A DNA stretch of 64,000 bases, taken from contig CANFOS010000001.1 in assembly GCA_947448735.1 (NCBI GenBank), forward strand, positions 124,001 to 188,000, written 5' to 3'. Origin of the DNA: Comamonadaceae bacterium (GTDB lineage Bacteria > Pseudomonadota > Gammaproteobacteria > Burkholderiales > Burkholderiaceae_C). Shown piece after piece: positions 44,878-55,056 of the stretch. The notes beneath the pieces were generated by a model that was given only the letters and a program-made list of their open reading frames with translations, ran no database searches and was not told where the DNA came from. Position numbers and translations under genes: made by a program. The stretch's first letter is position 1. Each line of letters begins with the position of its first letter.

Positions 44878-45864
44878 ATGCAAATGAAACTGAAACTGAA
44901 ACTGAAAATAAATGGCATTGCCACTGTCGCGCTCACATCACTCATGCTGTTAACAGCAACCCAGGCCTTGGCGCAGGCCTACCCGACGAAGCCCATACGC
45001 ATGGTGGTCGGTTTTGTCGCAGGGGGTCCAACCGACGCTCTGGCACGGCTTTACGCGCAACGGCTCAGTACAGTGCTCGGCCAGCAGGTCACCGTCGACA
45101 ATCGCGGCGGCGCCGATGGCGTCATCGCCGCAGAACTTGTCTCCAAGGCCATCCCCGACGGCTACACGATCTATTTCGCGTCGGCAGGTCATGCCATCAA
45201 CGCCAGCTTTTACCCCAAGGTTCCCTATCGCACGATTGAAGATTTTGCGCCTGTGACGATGGTCGGCGAATCGCCCAACATCATCGCAGTCACCCCCTCT
45301 TTACCCGTCAAGGACCTGCGCGAGTTCATCGCCCTGGCAAAAGCCAAGCCCGGCGCTCTGAACTACGGCGCCACGTCAAGCCCAACACTGCTGGCGACCG
45401 AGCTTTTCGACCAGATGGCAGGTATCCAGATTACTCGCATCCCTTTCAAGGGTGCAGCACCAGCCATGACCGCAGTCATCGCCGGTGACGTTCAGTTGGT
45501 TGTCTCGGGTATAGGAACCACGCTGCCGCAAGTCAAGGCAGGCAAGCTCAAGGGCTTGGCTGTGACGAGTGAGAAACGCTCGCCGCTTGCGCCAGAGATC
45601 CCGACGGTGTCTGAACTGGGCATCAACTATGTTGCAACGACCTGGTATGGGGTACTGGCGCCAGCGGGTACGCCTAAAGCAGTGATTGACCGTCTGAACA
45701 GCGCATCGCGCACCTTGATTGAAGACCCGGAGACCAAGGCTTTGGCGACCCCGCAGGGCGTGGAATTGACCGCATCGACGCCGGAAGAGTTCGGCAACTT
45801 CATGCGCAGAGAAGTCACGCGCTGGGCCAAGGTTGTCAAGGATGCTGGCGTCAAGGCCGAGTAA
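44878..45864 (+). CDS. Bug-family tripartite tricarboxylate transporter receptor
   Basis: Periplasmic receptor of 328 residues from the ATG at 44878, which has GGAG upstream. The signal peptide has an unusual basic N-region made of a repeated Lys-Leu pair (from three tandem GAAACT units) and ends at ALAQA. Bug marks: YPTKPIRMVVGFVAGGPTD, GQQVTVDNRGGADG and PDGYTIY. As last gene of the CoA-transferase operon it probably imports the acid that is then activated to its CoA ester. Confidence 0.92.
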   Translation: MQMKLKLKLKINGIATVALTSLMLLTATQALAQAYPTKPIRMVVGFVAGGPTDALARLYAQRLSTVLGQQVTVDNRGGADGVIAAELVSKAIPDGYTIYFASAGHAINASFYPKVPYRTIEDFAPVTMVGESPNIIAVTPSLPVKDLREFIALAKAKPGALNYGATSSPTLLATELFDQMAGIQITRIPFKGAAPAMTAVIAGDVQLVVSGIGTTLPQVKAGKLKGLAVTSEKRSPLAPEIPTVSELGINYVATTWYGVLAPAGTPKAVIDRLNSASRTLIEDPETKALATPQGVELTASTPEEFGNFMRREVTRWAKVVKDAGVKAE

Positions 45865-46061
45865 TCTGCCCTCAACCAGGAGCGCTGCAAAAGATACCGA
45901 GTTACCTTTAAAGCGCTATCGGTACCACCCCTATCCGCCATTTTTTGAGGTTTGACGACCTCCAGTCTGGACCCTTGTTCATTGAATTTTTGACAGGACG
46001 ACATCGCGCCTGGATCTGGTCAAACCAAGGTCAACGGTTGTTGATCCCCTTGGAGAATCAT

Positions 46062-46095
46062 CGATTTGCAGAGCGTCGTTGAACGATGCAAATCG
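46062..46095. repeat. Inverted repeat next to the IS3 left end
   Basis: CGATTTGCA (46062-46070) and TGCAAATCG (46087-46095) are perfect arms with a 16-base spacer that is itself partly palindromic (TCGTTGAACGA). It ends one base before the IS left terminus. It may have been a target site or the terminator of the Bug operon. Confidence 0.45.
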
Positions 46096-46096
46096 G

Positions 46097-46806
46097 TGAA
46101 TCGCCCCGTATTTTGAGGAGGCTCAAATCTCTGAGAGGATTGAGCCATGAAGAAGTCAAACAAGTTTTCCCCCGAAGTCCGTGAGCGCGCGGTACGCCTG
46201 GTGCAGGAGCACCGAGGCGACTACCCTTCGCTGTGGGCGGCCATTGAATCCATCGCCCCAAAGATTGGCTGCGTACCGCAGACGCTCAATGAATGGGTCA
46301 AGCGTGTAGAGGTCGATACGGGCGTGCGTGACGGCGTCACCACCGCAGAGGCGCAGCGTGTGAAGGGGCTGGAGCGCGAGGTCAAGGAGCTGCGCCGGGC
46401 CAACGAGATCCTCAAGCTGGCCAGTGCTTTTTTTGCCCAGGCGGAGCTCGACCGCAAACTCAAGTACTGAAAGCCTTCGTCGACCAGCACCGTGACGCCT
46501 TCGGGGTCGAACCAATCTGCAGGGTCTTGCAGATTGCCCCGTCAGGCTACCGACTTCATGCGGCCCAGCAGCGCAACCCGGATTTGCGCTGTGCACGCGC
46601 CAAGACGGACGACACCCTCAAGCCAGAGATCCAGCGGGTCTGGCAGGCCAATATGCGGGTCTATGGAGCTAACAAGGTCTACAAGCAAATGAAGCGAGAG
46701 CGCATAACGGTTGCGCGTTGCACCGTCGAGCGGTTGATGAAGTGCTTGGGCTTGCAGGGTGTCAGGCGTGGCAAGGTGGTGCGTACGACCGTTGGCGACA
46801 TGTCCG
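46097..46806 (+). mobile_element. Truncated IS3-family insertion sequence
   Basis: The left end TGAATCGCCCCG at 46097 resembles IS3-group terminal repeats. It is followed by orfA and the first third of orfB. Homology to orfB stops at about 46800, exactly where the 3' end of the AbiEii-like gene begins, so the right end and most of the transposase are lost. The copy cannot move by itself. Confidence 0.8.
46147..46470 (+). CDS. IS3-family transposase OrfA
   Basis: 107 residues: a helix-turn-helix ([16 protein letters not shown], then [16 protein letters not shown]) followed by a leucine-zipper-like coiled coil ([20 protein letters not shown]). OrfA is intact and may still be made as a DNA-binding protein even though the element is dead. 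The normal transposase OrfAB arises by a -1 frameshift near the orfA end; the orfB frame is indeed -1 relative to orfA here. Confidence 0.9.
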   Translation: MKKSNKFSPEVRERAVRLVQEHRGDYPSLWAAIESIAPKIGCVPQTLNEWVKRVEVDTGVRDGVTTAEAQRVKGLEREVKELRRANEILKLASAFFAQAELDRKLKY

Positions 46807-46838
46807 CTACCCGATGCCGGCGAGCAGCCGATCGATGA
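46467..46838 (+). pseudogene. IS3-family transposase OrfB, 3'-truncated
   Basis: Frame -1 to orfA, starting [18 protein letters not shown], then VYGANKVYKQMKRERI and CTVERLMKCLGLQGVRRG, which is the HTH_21 part of OrfB. It ends after about 110 residues; the whole DDE integrase core is missing and the last dozen residues are read from adjoining DNA. Confidence 0.88.
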
Positions 46839-47703
46839 GATCACTGGCTTGGCGCTGCCGGAGCATCCTGGCCTCGCGGAGTTCAGGCTCCGGCCCTTCA
46901 CCAAGCTCGAACTTGGCCACCGAAACCGGCCCGTCCTTGCGGTAGCCCTCAGTCGCCTGGTCACTGGCGAATCGGCGCCTCAGGACATCGAGTCCCTCCC
47001 GGATGACGGCTGAATGCGAGCCGGCCAGCGCATGGCCAAAGGCTGCGACGACGGCGCCGAGCCCGTCTGGGGCATGCTCGATGCAATAGACCAAATCATG
47101 GGCGTCCTTGCGCTCGAAGCGCTGATCGAACGCGAAGGCCTTCAGGGAAGTGAAGCTGACGATGTCCGCATGCTTGACGCGTTCGGTGGCCATGCCGTTC
47201 TCGCCCAGCAGCTCCGCGCGGATCTCTGTGACCTGATGCAGGTCAAAAACGATGGACGAATGCGGAATGTTGAGCGCCGAGATCGTGCCATCCGTCGGCA
47301 ACGGCTGCACCCGGCCCCCGGCGATCTCGGGCGCATCGGCCAAGAGCTCCAGCACCATCAGCGCGCCGTGCTCTGTGCGCGTCTGCCATCGCCACGAAAG
47401 CTTCAACCCCTGTTCGTTGACAGCGCGCTCGAAGCCCATCCGCTTGAGGTTGTCCTCCAGCGAGTGGTACGCGTCGGTGTCAGCCAGGAGCTGCAGATCG
47501 ATGACGATGTCGACATCCAGCGTGCCGGCGTGCGCAGGCACGTCGGGTGGACGCTGGGGCACCAGATAGCGCGGCGTCAGACCTCCGACCAGGAAGACCG
47601 ACTCCTTCCATGGCCCGAGCCCGCGCAACAGCGTGACGAGGACACGCTCACAGTCCACGGTGTAGGCATCGCTGTATCCGCCGAAGTGCGAAGGCTTGAC
47701 CAT
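46807..47703 (-). CDS. AbiEii-like nucleotidyltransferase toxin
   Basis: 298 residues. The nucleotidyltransferase signature is present as VGGLTPRYL followed by LDVDIVID (G-G-x-D-x-D type), with a later KAFAFDQRFERKDAHDLVY helix like that in AbiEii proteins. AbiEii toxins act as nucleotidyltransferases on tRNA or other targets and give abortive phage defence. The start overlaps the regulator stop as ATGA. Its last codon adjoins the truncated IS3 element, and a 50-base copy of its 3' end lies at 39470. Confidence 0.75.
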   Translation of the reverse strand: MVKPSHFGGYSDAYTVDCERVLVTLLRGLGPWKESVFLVGGLTPRYLVPQRPPDVPAHAGTLDVDIVIDLQLLADTDAYHSLEDNLKRMGFERAVNEQGLKLSWRWQTRTEHGALMVLELLADAPEIAGGRVQPLPTDGTISALNIPHSSIVFDLHQVTEIRAELLGENGMATERVKHADIVSFTSLKAFAFDQRFERKDAHDLVYCIEHAPDGLGAVVAAFGHALAGSHSAVIREGLDVLRRRFASDQATEGYRKDGPVSVAKFELGEGPEPELREARMLRQRQASDLIDRLLAGIG

Positions 47704-48800
47704 CAGAAGCCGATCCTTGTCCGGCGCAGGTGCTCAGCCAACTCCTTGGCGCGCCCTTCGGCCCGCACCAGGTCCAGGTAGGTCTGGATGGGGCTGGCCA
47801 GCCAGACACCGTCCACCCGCTGCCTGAACAGCAGATCCCCTGGGGACTTGGCGTCGATGACCACCAGATTCGCGCCCTCACTGACGGGTCGGGCGCCCAG
47901 CTCACCCAGCGCAGCCTCGGTGACCGAACCGGCTGGCAAGCGGATGCGAACCTGCGAGACGTTCGACAGAAAAGGGGCGTAGCGCTGGGCAGCCGCTTCG
48001 TGGGTGACCGCATAGTCGATCCCATGCGAAGAACACACACCATCGAGTCCTGCGGCCAGGGCGTCTACCTTCACGGCAGGAACGAAGAACCTGCGCATCG
48101 CATCAGCCGGTTGCTGCCGCAGGCTCGTGGCCCAGGCATCCAGCAGTGCCGCAGGCTGACTCACTCGCCGCTGCTTGCCAGGCCCCTGCCCCCGTGAATC
48201 CAGCCAGTCGAGTCGTTCCAGTTCGGTCAAGACCATCGACACCGTCGACGGGGATGCCGAGACGTCCTCGGCCAGCTCGGTCACACCCAGCCAGTCCTCG
48301 CGGCGCATCAGCAGGCCATGCAACACGTGAGCGCGACGCCCGGAAAACAGCGAACGGATGGCCCGGGAGGTCGACTTCGACGGTGGCTTGTCCACGAAGA
48401 AGAGCGCCCCCGGTGCCGGGAGGTACAGGCTGCCTCCGGCGTCGAAATAACCGACCCGCTCCGTTTTTAGCAGGTCCTTGGCGCCCGGAGAGATCGATTC
48501 GGCCGCGAGCAGCGGCACGGCGCCTTCTGCGCCGGCATCGCCAGTGCGCCGCGACGCTGCATCCCGGATCTGCCAAAGTGCCTGCCGGACATCCCGTGGA
48601 TAGAGCGCCTTTCGGATCCCGATCAGCAGTTCCAATGGACGCCCGGCAACCTGCATCGAGACTGAAACATCGTTCACCGCGGCCTGCCGGCCAGCGTCGC
48701 CCTGGCACGCGAGATCGGCCGTCACGTCCGGGAGGGCCCGCAGGGCTTCCAGGAGTTCGGCGATCAACGCGCTCTCGACTTCAGATGTGCTCACGACCAT
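47703..48800 (-). CDS. AbiEi-like winged-helix antitoxin/regulator
   Basis: 365 residues, upstream partner of the nucleotidyltransferase. A winged helix is visible in the middle (about 165-215; DWLGVTELAEDVSASPSTVSMVLTELERL), preceded by a restriction-like or AbiEi-type N-terminal region and followed by a C-terminal domain typical of type IV antitoxins. It should bind its own promoter and neutralise the toxin indirectly. The N-terminal position of the wing differs from short AbiEi proteins, so this is a longer subgroup. Confidence 0.68.
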   Translation of the reverse strand: MVVSTSEVESALIAELLEALRALPDVTADLACQGDAGRQAAVNDVSVSMQVAGRPLELLIGIRKALYPRDVRQALWQIRDAASRRTGDAGAEGAVPLLAAESISPGAKDLLKTERVGYFDAGGSLYLPAPGALFFVDKPPSKSTSRAIRSLFSGRRAHVLHGLLMRREDWLGVTELAEDVSASPSTVSMVLTELERLDWLDSRGQGPGKQRRVSQPAALLDAWATSLRQQPADAMRRFFVPAVKVDALAAGLDGVCSSHGIDYAVTHEAAAQRYAPFLSNVSQVRIRLPAGSVTEAALGELGARPVSEGANLVVIDAKSPGDLLFRQRVDGVWLASPIQTYLDLVRAEGRAKELAEHLRRTRIGF

Positions 48801-48829
48801 GCCTTATGGGTTATTCGTTGTTCAGCGAA

Positions 48830-48865
48830 TTAAGGCACTGTATAGAATATTTAGATTTAAGGCAA
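48830..48865 (-). promoter_or_regulatory. Direct repeats in the AbiE-type operon promoter
   Basis: TTAAGGCA occurs at 48830-48837 and 48858-48865, in an AT-rich region 30-65 bases ahead of the regulator start. Repeated sites are expected for cooperative repression by an AbiEi-type antitoxin. Confidence 0.45.
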
Positions 48866-48894
48866 TATTTACTGCACAGCAAAAATATCGCCAC

Positions 48895-50514
48895 TCACTC
48901 CCACTCAATAGTCGCAGGCGGCTTGCTGCTGACGTCATACGTCACGCGATTGATGCCGCGCACCTCGTTGATGATGCGGCTGGACACTTTTTTGAGCAGC
49001 GCATAGGGCAGCTCGGCCCAGTCGGCGGTCATGAAGTCGCTGGTTTGTACGGCGCGCAGGGCGACCACGTAGTCGTAGGTGCGGCCGTCGCCCATCACGC
49101 CGACGGACTTGACAGGCAGAAAAACGGTGAAGGCCTGGCTGGTCAGTTGGTACCAGGTTTTGCCGGTGGCTGCGTCTTTGAAGTTGTGCAACTCTTCAAT
49201 AAATATCGCATCGGCTTGGCGCAGCAGGTCTGCATATTCTTTTTTGACTTCGCCCAAAATGCGCACGCCCAGGCCGGGGCCGGGGAAGGGGTGGCGGTAA
49301 ACCATGCCGGGGGGTAAGCCCAGTGCCACGCCGAGTTCGCGTACTTCGTCTTTGAACAGTTCGCGCAGCGGCTCCAGCAGCTTCAGCCCGAGTTGCGCGG
49401 GCAGGCCGCCGACGTTGTGGTGGCTTTTGATGACCACCGCTTTTTTGCTTTTGGCGCCGCCGGACTCGATCACATCAGGGTAAATGGTGCCTTGGGCCAG
49501 CCACTTCGCTCCCTTTGACGACGCATCAGCAGCCTTGAGTTTGGCTGCCTCGGCTTTGAAAACCTCGACAAATTCGCGCCCGATGATCTTGCGTTTGGCT
49601 TCAGGCTCGCTCACACCCGCCAGGTGCCCCAAAAACTGCGCTTCGGCATCGACACGAATGACTTTGGCGTGCAGCTTGCCCACAAACATGTCCATCACCA
49701 TGTCGCCTTCGTTCAGGCGCAGCAAGCCATGGTCCACAAACACGCAGGTCAGCTGGTCGCCAATGGCCCGGTGAATCAGCGCCGCTGCCACCGACGAATC
49801 CACCCCGCCAGACAGACCCAAAATGACCTCTTCGTCGCCCACCTGCTGGCGGATTTTTGCCACCGCTTCTTCAATGTAGTCGCCCATGATCCAGTCGGGC
49901 CGGGTGCCGCAAATGTCTAAAACAAAGCGGTTCAAGATGGCCTGGCCCTGGGTGGTGTGGGTGACTTCGGGGTGAAACTGCACCGCGTAAATTTTGCGCA
50001 CCTCATCGGCCATGCCGGCAATGGCGCAGCTGCTGGTCGATGCCATCAGCTTGAAGCCGGGCGGCATGGCGGTCACGTTGTCGCCGTGGCTCATCCACAC
50101 GTTCAGCATGCCGTGACTGTCAGCGGTGGTGAAGTCGGCAATGCCGTCCAGCAACTGGGTGTGGCCGTGCGCCCGCAGTTCCGCATGGCCAAATTCACGC
50201 TTGTGGCCGCCCTCGACCGTGCCGCCCAGGGCCTCGGCTATCGCGTACATGCCAAAGCAGATGCCCAACACGGGAATGCCCAGTTCAAACACGGCCGCAG
50301 GTGCGCGCAGGGTGTCGTCTTCCCACAGCGATGCGTGGCTGCCCGACAAGATCACACCCTTTAGATTGCCGTCTTTGGCGTAGTCGCGTACCCAGTCGCT
50401 GGTCACGTCGCAGGGGTGGACTTCACAAAAAACATGGGCCTCGCGCACACGGCGGGCAATGAGCTGGGTGACTTGGGAGCCAAAGTCAAGGATGAGGATT
50501 TTTTGGTGTTGCAT
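48895..50514 (-). CDS. guaA: GMP synthase (glutamine-hydrolysing)
   Basis: Converts XMP to GMP with glutamine and ATP; 539 residues, normal length. The glutaminase has Cys86 in GICFGM and HPEV (about 177-180). The ATP pyrophosphatase P-loop is LSGGVDSS, and a C-terminal dimerisation domain ends at the usual IEWE. In many relatives it directly follows guaB; here an AbrB-PIN TA pair lies between. Confidence 0.96.
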   Translation of the reverse strand: MQHQKILILDFGSQVTQLIARRVREAHVFCEVHPCDVTSDWVRDYAKDGNLKGVILSGSHASLWEDDTLRAPAAVFELGIPVLGICFGMYAIAEALGGTVEGGHKREFGHAELRAHGHTQLLDGIADFTTADSHGMLNVWMSHGDNVTAMPPGFKLMASTSSCAIAGMADEVRKIYAVQFHPEVTHTTQGQAILNRFVLDICGTRPDWIMGDYIEEAVAKIRQQVGDEEVILGLSGGVDSSVAAALIHRAIGDQLTCVFVDHGLLRLNEGDMVMDMFVGKLHAKVIRVDAEAQFLGHLAGVSEPEAKRKIIGREFVEVFKAEAAKLKAADASSKGAKWLAQGTIYPDVIESGGAKSKKAVVIKSHHNVGGLPAQLGLKLLEPLRELFKDEVRELGVALGLPPGMVYRHPFPGPGLGVRILGEVKKEYADLLRQADAIFIEELHNFKDAATGKTWYQLTSQAFTVFLPVKSVGVMGDGRTYDYVVALRAVQTSDFMTADWAELPYALLKKVSSRIINEVRGINRVTYDVSSKPPATIEWE

Positions 50515-50529
50515 GAGGGGCCTAGAGGC

Positions 50530-50985
50530 TCAGGTCAAAAGCTTTTGTTCAGTCAAAAACTCAATGGGTTTAGAAATACGAAACGGAAGGTTGGAGGTAG
50601 TTGCCAGAACCAACAAGTCTTGGTCACCGGTCACCAAAAAATCGGCTTTGCTGGCAAGCGCGAGTTCAAGAAACATCTGATCGTGTGGGTCGCGGCAAAT
50701 GGGCAGATTTGCATGATGCATTTTGGGGGATAGGTCTGTGGCCTGTACGAACGGCAGGTAGTCGGCAAGCAGACTTTCCTGCTCACTCCTATCAAGTTTG
50801 AATTTTTTGTTTGCCAGCAAACGAATCAGCTCTTCGGTCGTTTCTTTGGACGCACAAGGAACAACAGTGCCGCTGGTCCACAGTGATCGAAAACGACCCA
50901 GCGTTCCGCCCGTAAAAACCAGCGCTGAAAGTAAAACATTGCTGTCCAAAACAACACGTGGCGCCGAATCAGACCTGCGGATCAT
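50530..50985 (-). CDS. PIN-domain toxin, COG1569 type
   Basis: 151 residues. PIN acidic residues are Asp in VVLDSNVLLSAL, Glu in TTEELIRLL, Asp in CRDPHDQMFLELA and Asp in TGDQDLL. This group is listed as putative TA toxins and is expected to be a metal-dependent ribonuclease. It overlaps the AbrB antitoxin stop by four bases. It ends 15 bases before the guaA start, so readthrough of this pair could feed guaA transcription. Confidence 0.87.
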   Translation of the reverse strand: MIRRSDSAPRVVLDSNVLLSALVFTGGTLGRFRSLWTSGTVVPCASKETTEELIRLLANKKFKLDRSEQESLLADYLPFVQATDLSPKMHHANLPICRDPHDQMFLELALASKADFLVTGDQDLLVLATTSNLPFRISKPIEFLTEQKLLT

Positions 50986-51209
50986 GCGCGAGTGCTGCGC
51001 GCCTGTTTGACAACATCAGCCACATCCTGCTCAGTGATTCCCAGCAGTTCAAGTTTTCTACGAACAGCATCACCGTTTTGCACACGAACGGGCGTCAACA
51101 TGATGCAGTCATTAACCGCCTCCACCTCGTAGTATTCGCTGGGTGGCAATTTCGAGATCACCGCTTTGGGCAGCGTGATCTGATTTTTAGACGTCATTTT
51201 TGCCAACAT
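50982..51209 (-). CDS. AbrB-family antitoxin
   Basis: 75 residues from the ATG at 51209 with AGGA upstream. It has the AbrB fold pattern (AKMTSKNQITLPKAVISKL, then YYEVEAVNDCIMLTP) and a charged C-terminus for binding the PIN toxin. The frame is open another 64 codons across a structured repeat, which is unlikely to be translated. A perfect palindrome lies 14 bases upstream of its start. Confidence 0.86.
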   Translation of the reverse strand: MLAKMTSKNQITLPKAVISKLPPSEYYEVEAVNDCIMLTPVRVQNGDAVRRKLELLGITEQDVADVVKQARSTRA

Positions 51210-51222
51210 GATGATTTCCTTT

Positions 51223-51241
51223 AAGTAAGAATTCCTTACTT
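51223..51241 (-). promoter_or_regulatory. Operator of the AbrB-PIN TA pair
   Basis: AAGTAAG-AATTC-CTTACTT is a perfect palindrome 14 bases ahead of the antitoxin start, well suited to AbrB-type autoregulation. Confidence 0.6.
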
Positions 51242-51281
51242 TACTCCGAAAGTGAGGAAGTTTTCTAAAGGCAGCCCCTAG

Positions 51282-51303
51282 AAAAATACGCCCCCCGGGG
51301 GGC
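51282..51303 (-). terminator. Terminator-like hairpin downstream of guaB
   Basis: GCCCCCCGGGGGGC (51290-51303) is a perfect palindrome. On the minus strand it is followed by GTATTTTTC, giving the GC hairpin plus T-run of an intrinsic terminator after guaB and after the structured repeat. Confidence 0.55.
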
Positions 51304-51388
51304 TGTTGCATGAGGCTCCGAGCCTGCTTGAGCGGGTTTGGACAAGCAACAGAAGCGAAGCCTCTGGCGAGCGGCGGCCTGCAAGGCG
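51304..51388 (-). repeat. Structured repeat, copy A (3' of guaB)
   Basis: Shares about 75 bases with 57171-57246. Arms CTGTTGC (51304-51310) and GCAAC(AG) (51346-51352) close an outer stem around an inner stem TCCGAGCCTGCT/AGCGGGTTTGGA, which pairs fully if G-T pairs are allowed. It lies within 40 bases of the guaB stop. Confidence 0.7.
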
Positions 51389-51425
51389 CAGAAAGACACA
51401 CGCAGTGGCAAGCGTGGGGGTCACA

Positions 51426-53642
<2,217 letters not shown>

Positions 53643-53659
53643 GCGGCGAGCGTGCGCTG

Positions 53660-54001
53660 TCAGCCGCCGTAACCGGCTTTGGCACCGACTCTTTTGTTGG
53701 CAAACAAGCCGGCCCGTTTGGCACCTTGTCGTTTGAAGCGTTCGCGGCGCGCCAACTTTGGGTCAACCAGCAGCGGCCTGTAAATCTCAATTCTGTCTTG
53801 ATCTTTGAGCTTGTGGCTCAGGCTCAAGCGCTTGCCCCAGATGCCTGCGTTCAGCTCGTCCAGCGTCAGGTTAGCAAACTCGGCCAGCATGCCGCTCTGC
53901 GCAATGGCCTGTCTGGCGCTGCAGCCAAGGGGCACATCGAGTGTCCATTCGCGTACCTGGCGTGGTGCTGGCGAATAGGCGATCGTGACTTTCACGGTCA
54001 A
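53660..54001 (-). CDS. rnfH: RnfH-family ubiquitin-like protein
   Basis: About 113 residues with a beta-grasp (ubiquitin-like) fold; IYRPLLVDPKLARRERF is the family hallmark (EIYRPL-x-DPK). Its role is unknown although it is partnered with ratA almost everywhere. No ATG is available: the TTG at 54001 overlaps the ratA stop (TTGA), and a GTG two codons later (53995) is the alternative. The overlap suggests coupled translation with ratA. Confidence 0.88.
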   Translation of the reverse strand: MTVKVTIAYSPAPRQVREWTLDVPLGCSARQAIAQSGMLAEFANLTLDELNAGIWGKRLSLSHKLKDQDRIEIYRPLLVDPKLARRERFKRQGAKRAGLFANKRVGAKAGYGG

Positions 54002-54444
54002 GCCCCGCCATAAATCTGTCCCGCCCGCTTGACGAATGCCTCAACCAGGCTGCCTGCAATCTTGTCAAAAACCGGACCCACCAGCGCGGCCAGGGCAACG
54101 TTGTCAAAATCGTAATGGAGTGAAAACTCCACCTTGCAGGCGCGGTCATCTGCCTTGCCAACCGGTGTGAAGTCCCACTGCCCGTCGAGCTTTGAAAACG
54201 GCCCGTCGACCAGCTTGAGGCTGACCTTGCGGCCCTCAACATGGGTGTTGCGGGTGGTAAAGCTTTGGCGCAAACCAGCCATGGACAGGCCAACCTTGGC
54301 CGTCATGCCATCCTTGTCCTGCGCCAGCACAGCCGACTGGTCGCACCACGGTAAAAACTGCGGGTAACTGGCAACGTCAGTGACCAGGGCAAACATTTCG
54401 GCGGCGCTGTACCAGATTAAAACGGACTTGTGAACGGTTTTCAT
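53998..54444 (-). CDS. ratA: RatA/PasT START-domain protein (Coq10-like)
   Basis: 148 residues of the polyketide cyclase/START fold: [23 protein letters not shown] at the N-terminus and [16 protein letters not shown] at the C-terminus are family marks. RatA was reported to block 70S ribosome formation in E. coli, while other work links the family to ubiquinone binding, so the true role is disputed. It is divergent from smpB, with a palindrome covering the short promoter region. Confidence 0.9.
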   Translation of the reverse strand: MKTVHKSVLIWYSAAEMFALVTDVASYPQFLPWCDQSAVLAQDKDGMTAKVGLSMAGLRQSFTTRNTHVEGRKVSLKLVDGPFSKLDGQWDFTPVGKADDRACKVEFSLHYDFDNVALAALVGPVFDKIAGSLVEAFVKRAGQIYGGA

Positions 54445-54470
54445 ACAATCGAGAGTTGCGCACGATTGTA
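54444..54470. promoter_or_regulatory. Palindrome in the ratA-smpB divergent promoter
   Basis: TACAATCG and CGATTGTA are perfect 8-base arms with an 11-base spacer. The arms contain TACAAT/TGTA words like -10 boxes facing both ways, so this may be a compact bidirectional promoter. Confidence 0.45.
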
Positions 54471-54498
54471 TTGGTCGATGGCAACCCCAAATACTTTC

Positions 54499-55056
54499 AT
54501 GGCCACCAAAGACCCCTCATCATCAAAGAAACCCGACGCCACGTCGTCAGGCAAATCAAAGGACAACCGCCCGGTCAAAATATCCGCCAAAGCGGCTGCT
54601 GCGGTCACGCGCATTGCTGACAACAAAAAGGCGACGTTCAACTACCACATTGAAGAGCGCTTTGAAGCCGGCATGGTGCTGGAGGGCTGGGAAGTCAAAT
54701 CGGTGCGGGAGGGCAAGGTGCAGCTGACTGACGGCTATGTGGTGATTCGCAATGGCGAAGTTTTCATCATCGGTTGCCAGATCAACCCGCTGGGCACGGC
54801 CTCTACCCACGTCACGCCCGACAAGGTACGCACCAAAAAGCTGTTGATGCACAAGGCTGAGATCAAACGGCTGATGGGCAAGGTTGAGCAAAAAGGTTTT
54901 ACTCTGGTGCCGCTGAACATGCACTGGAAAGCCGGGCGGGTGAAGTGCGAGATTGGCTTGGCCAAAGGCAAAGGTGAGCACGACAAGCGCGACACCATCA
55001 AGGACCGGGAAGGCAAGCGCGAAGTCGAGCGCGCGATGAAATCCAGGAACCGCTAG
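54499..55056 (+). CDS. smpB: SsrA-binding protein SmpB
   Basis: Partner of tmRNA in rescue of stalled ribosomes. About 185 residues from the ATG at 54499. The conserved core runs from [17 protein letters not shown] through [14 protein letters not shown] to the C-terminal tail [15 protein letters not shown] that enters the decoding centre. The N-terminus is longer than in E. coli, with a Ser/Lys-rich extension; an ATG seven codons earlier is equally possible because neither has a good ribosome site. The gene's stop overlaps that of the convergent hydratase gene in a CTAG. Confidence 0.93.
   Translation: MATKDPSSSKKPDATSSGKSKDNRPVKISAKAAAAVTRIADNKKATFNYHIEERFEAGMVLEGWEVKSVREGKVQLTDGYVVIRNGEVFIIGCQINPLGTASTHVTPDKVRTKKLLMHKAEIKRLMGKVEQKGFTLVPLNMHWKAGRVKCEIGLAKGKGEHDKRDTIKDREGKREVERAMKSRNR

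Noticed and set aside
44884-44908. Tandem GAAACT units at the start of a Bug gene as a phase-variation switch
   Set aside because: The unit is six bases, so changes in copy number stay in frame and only alter the signal peptide.
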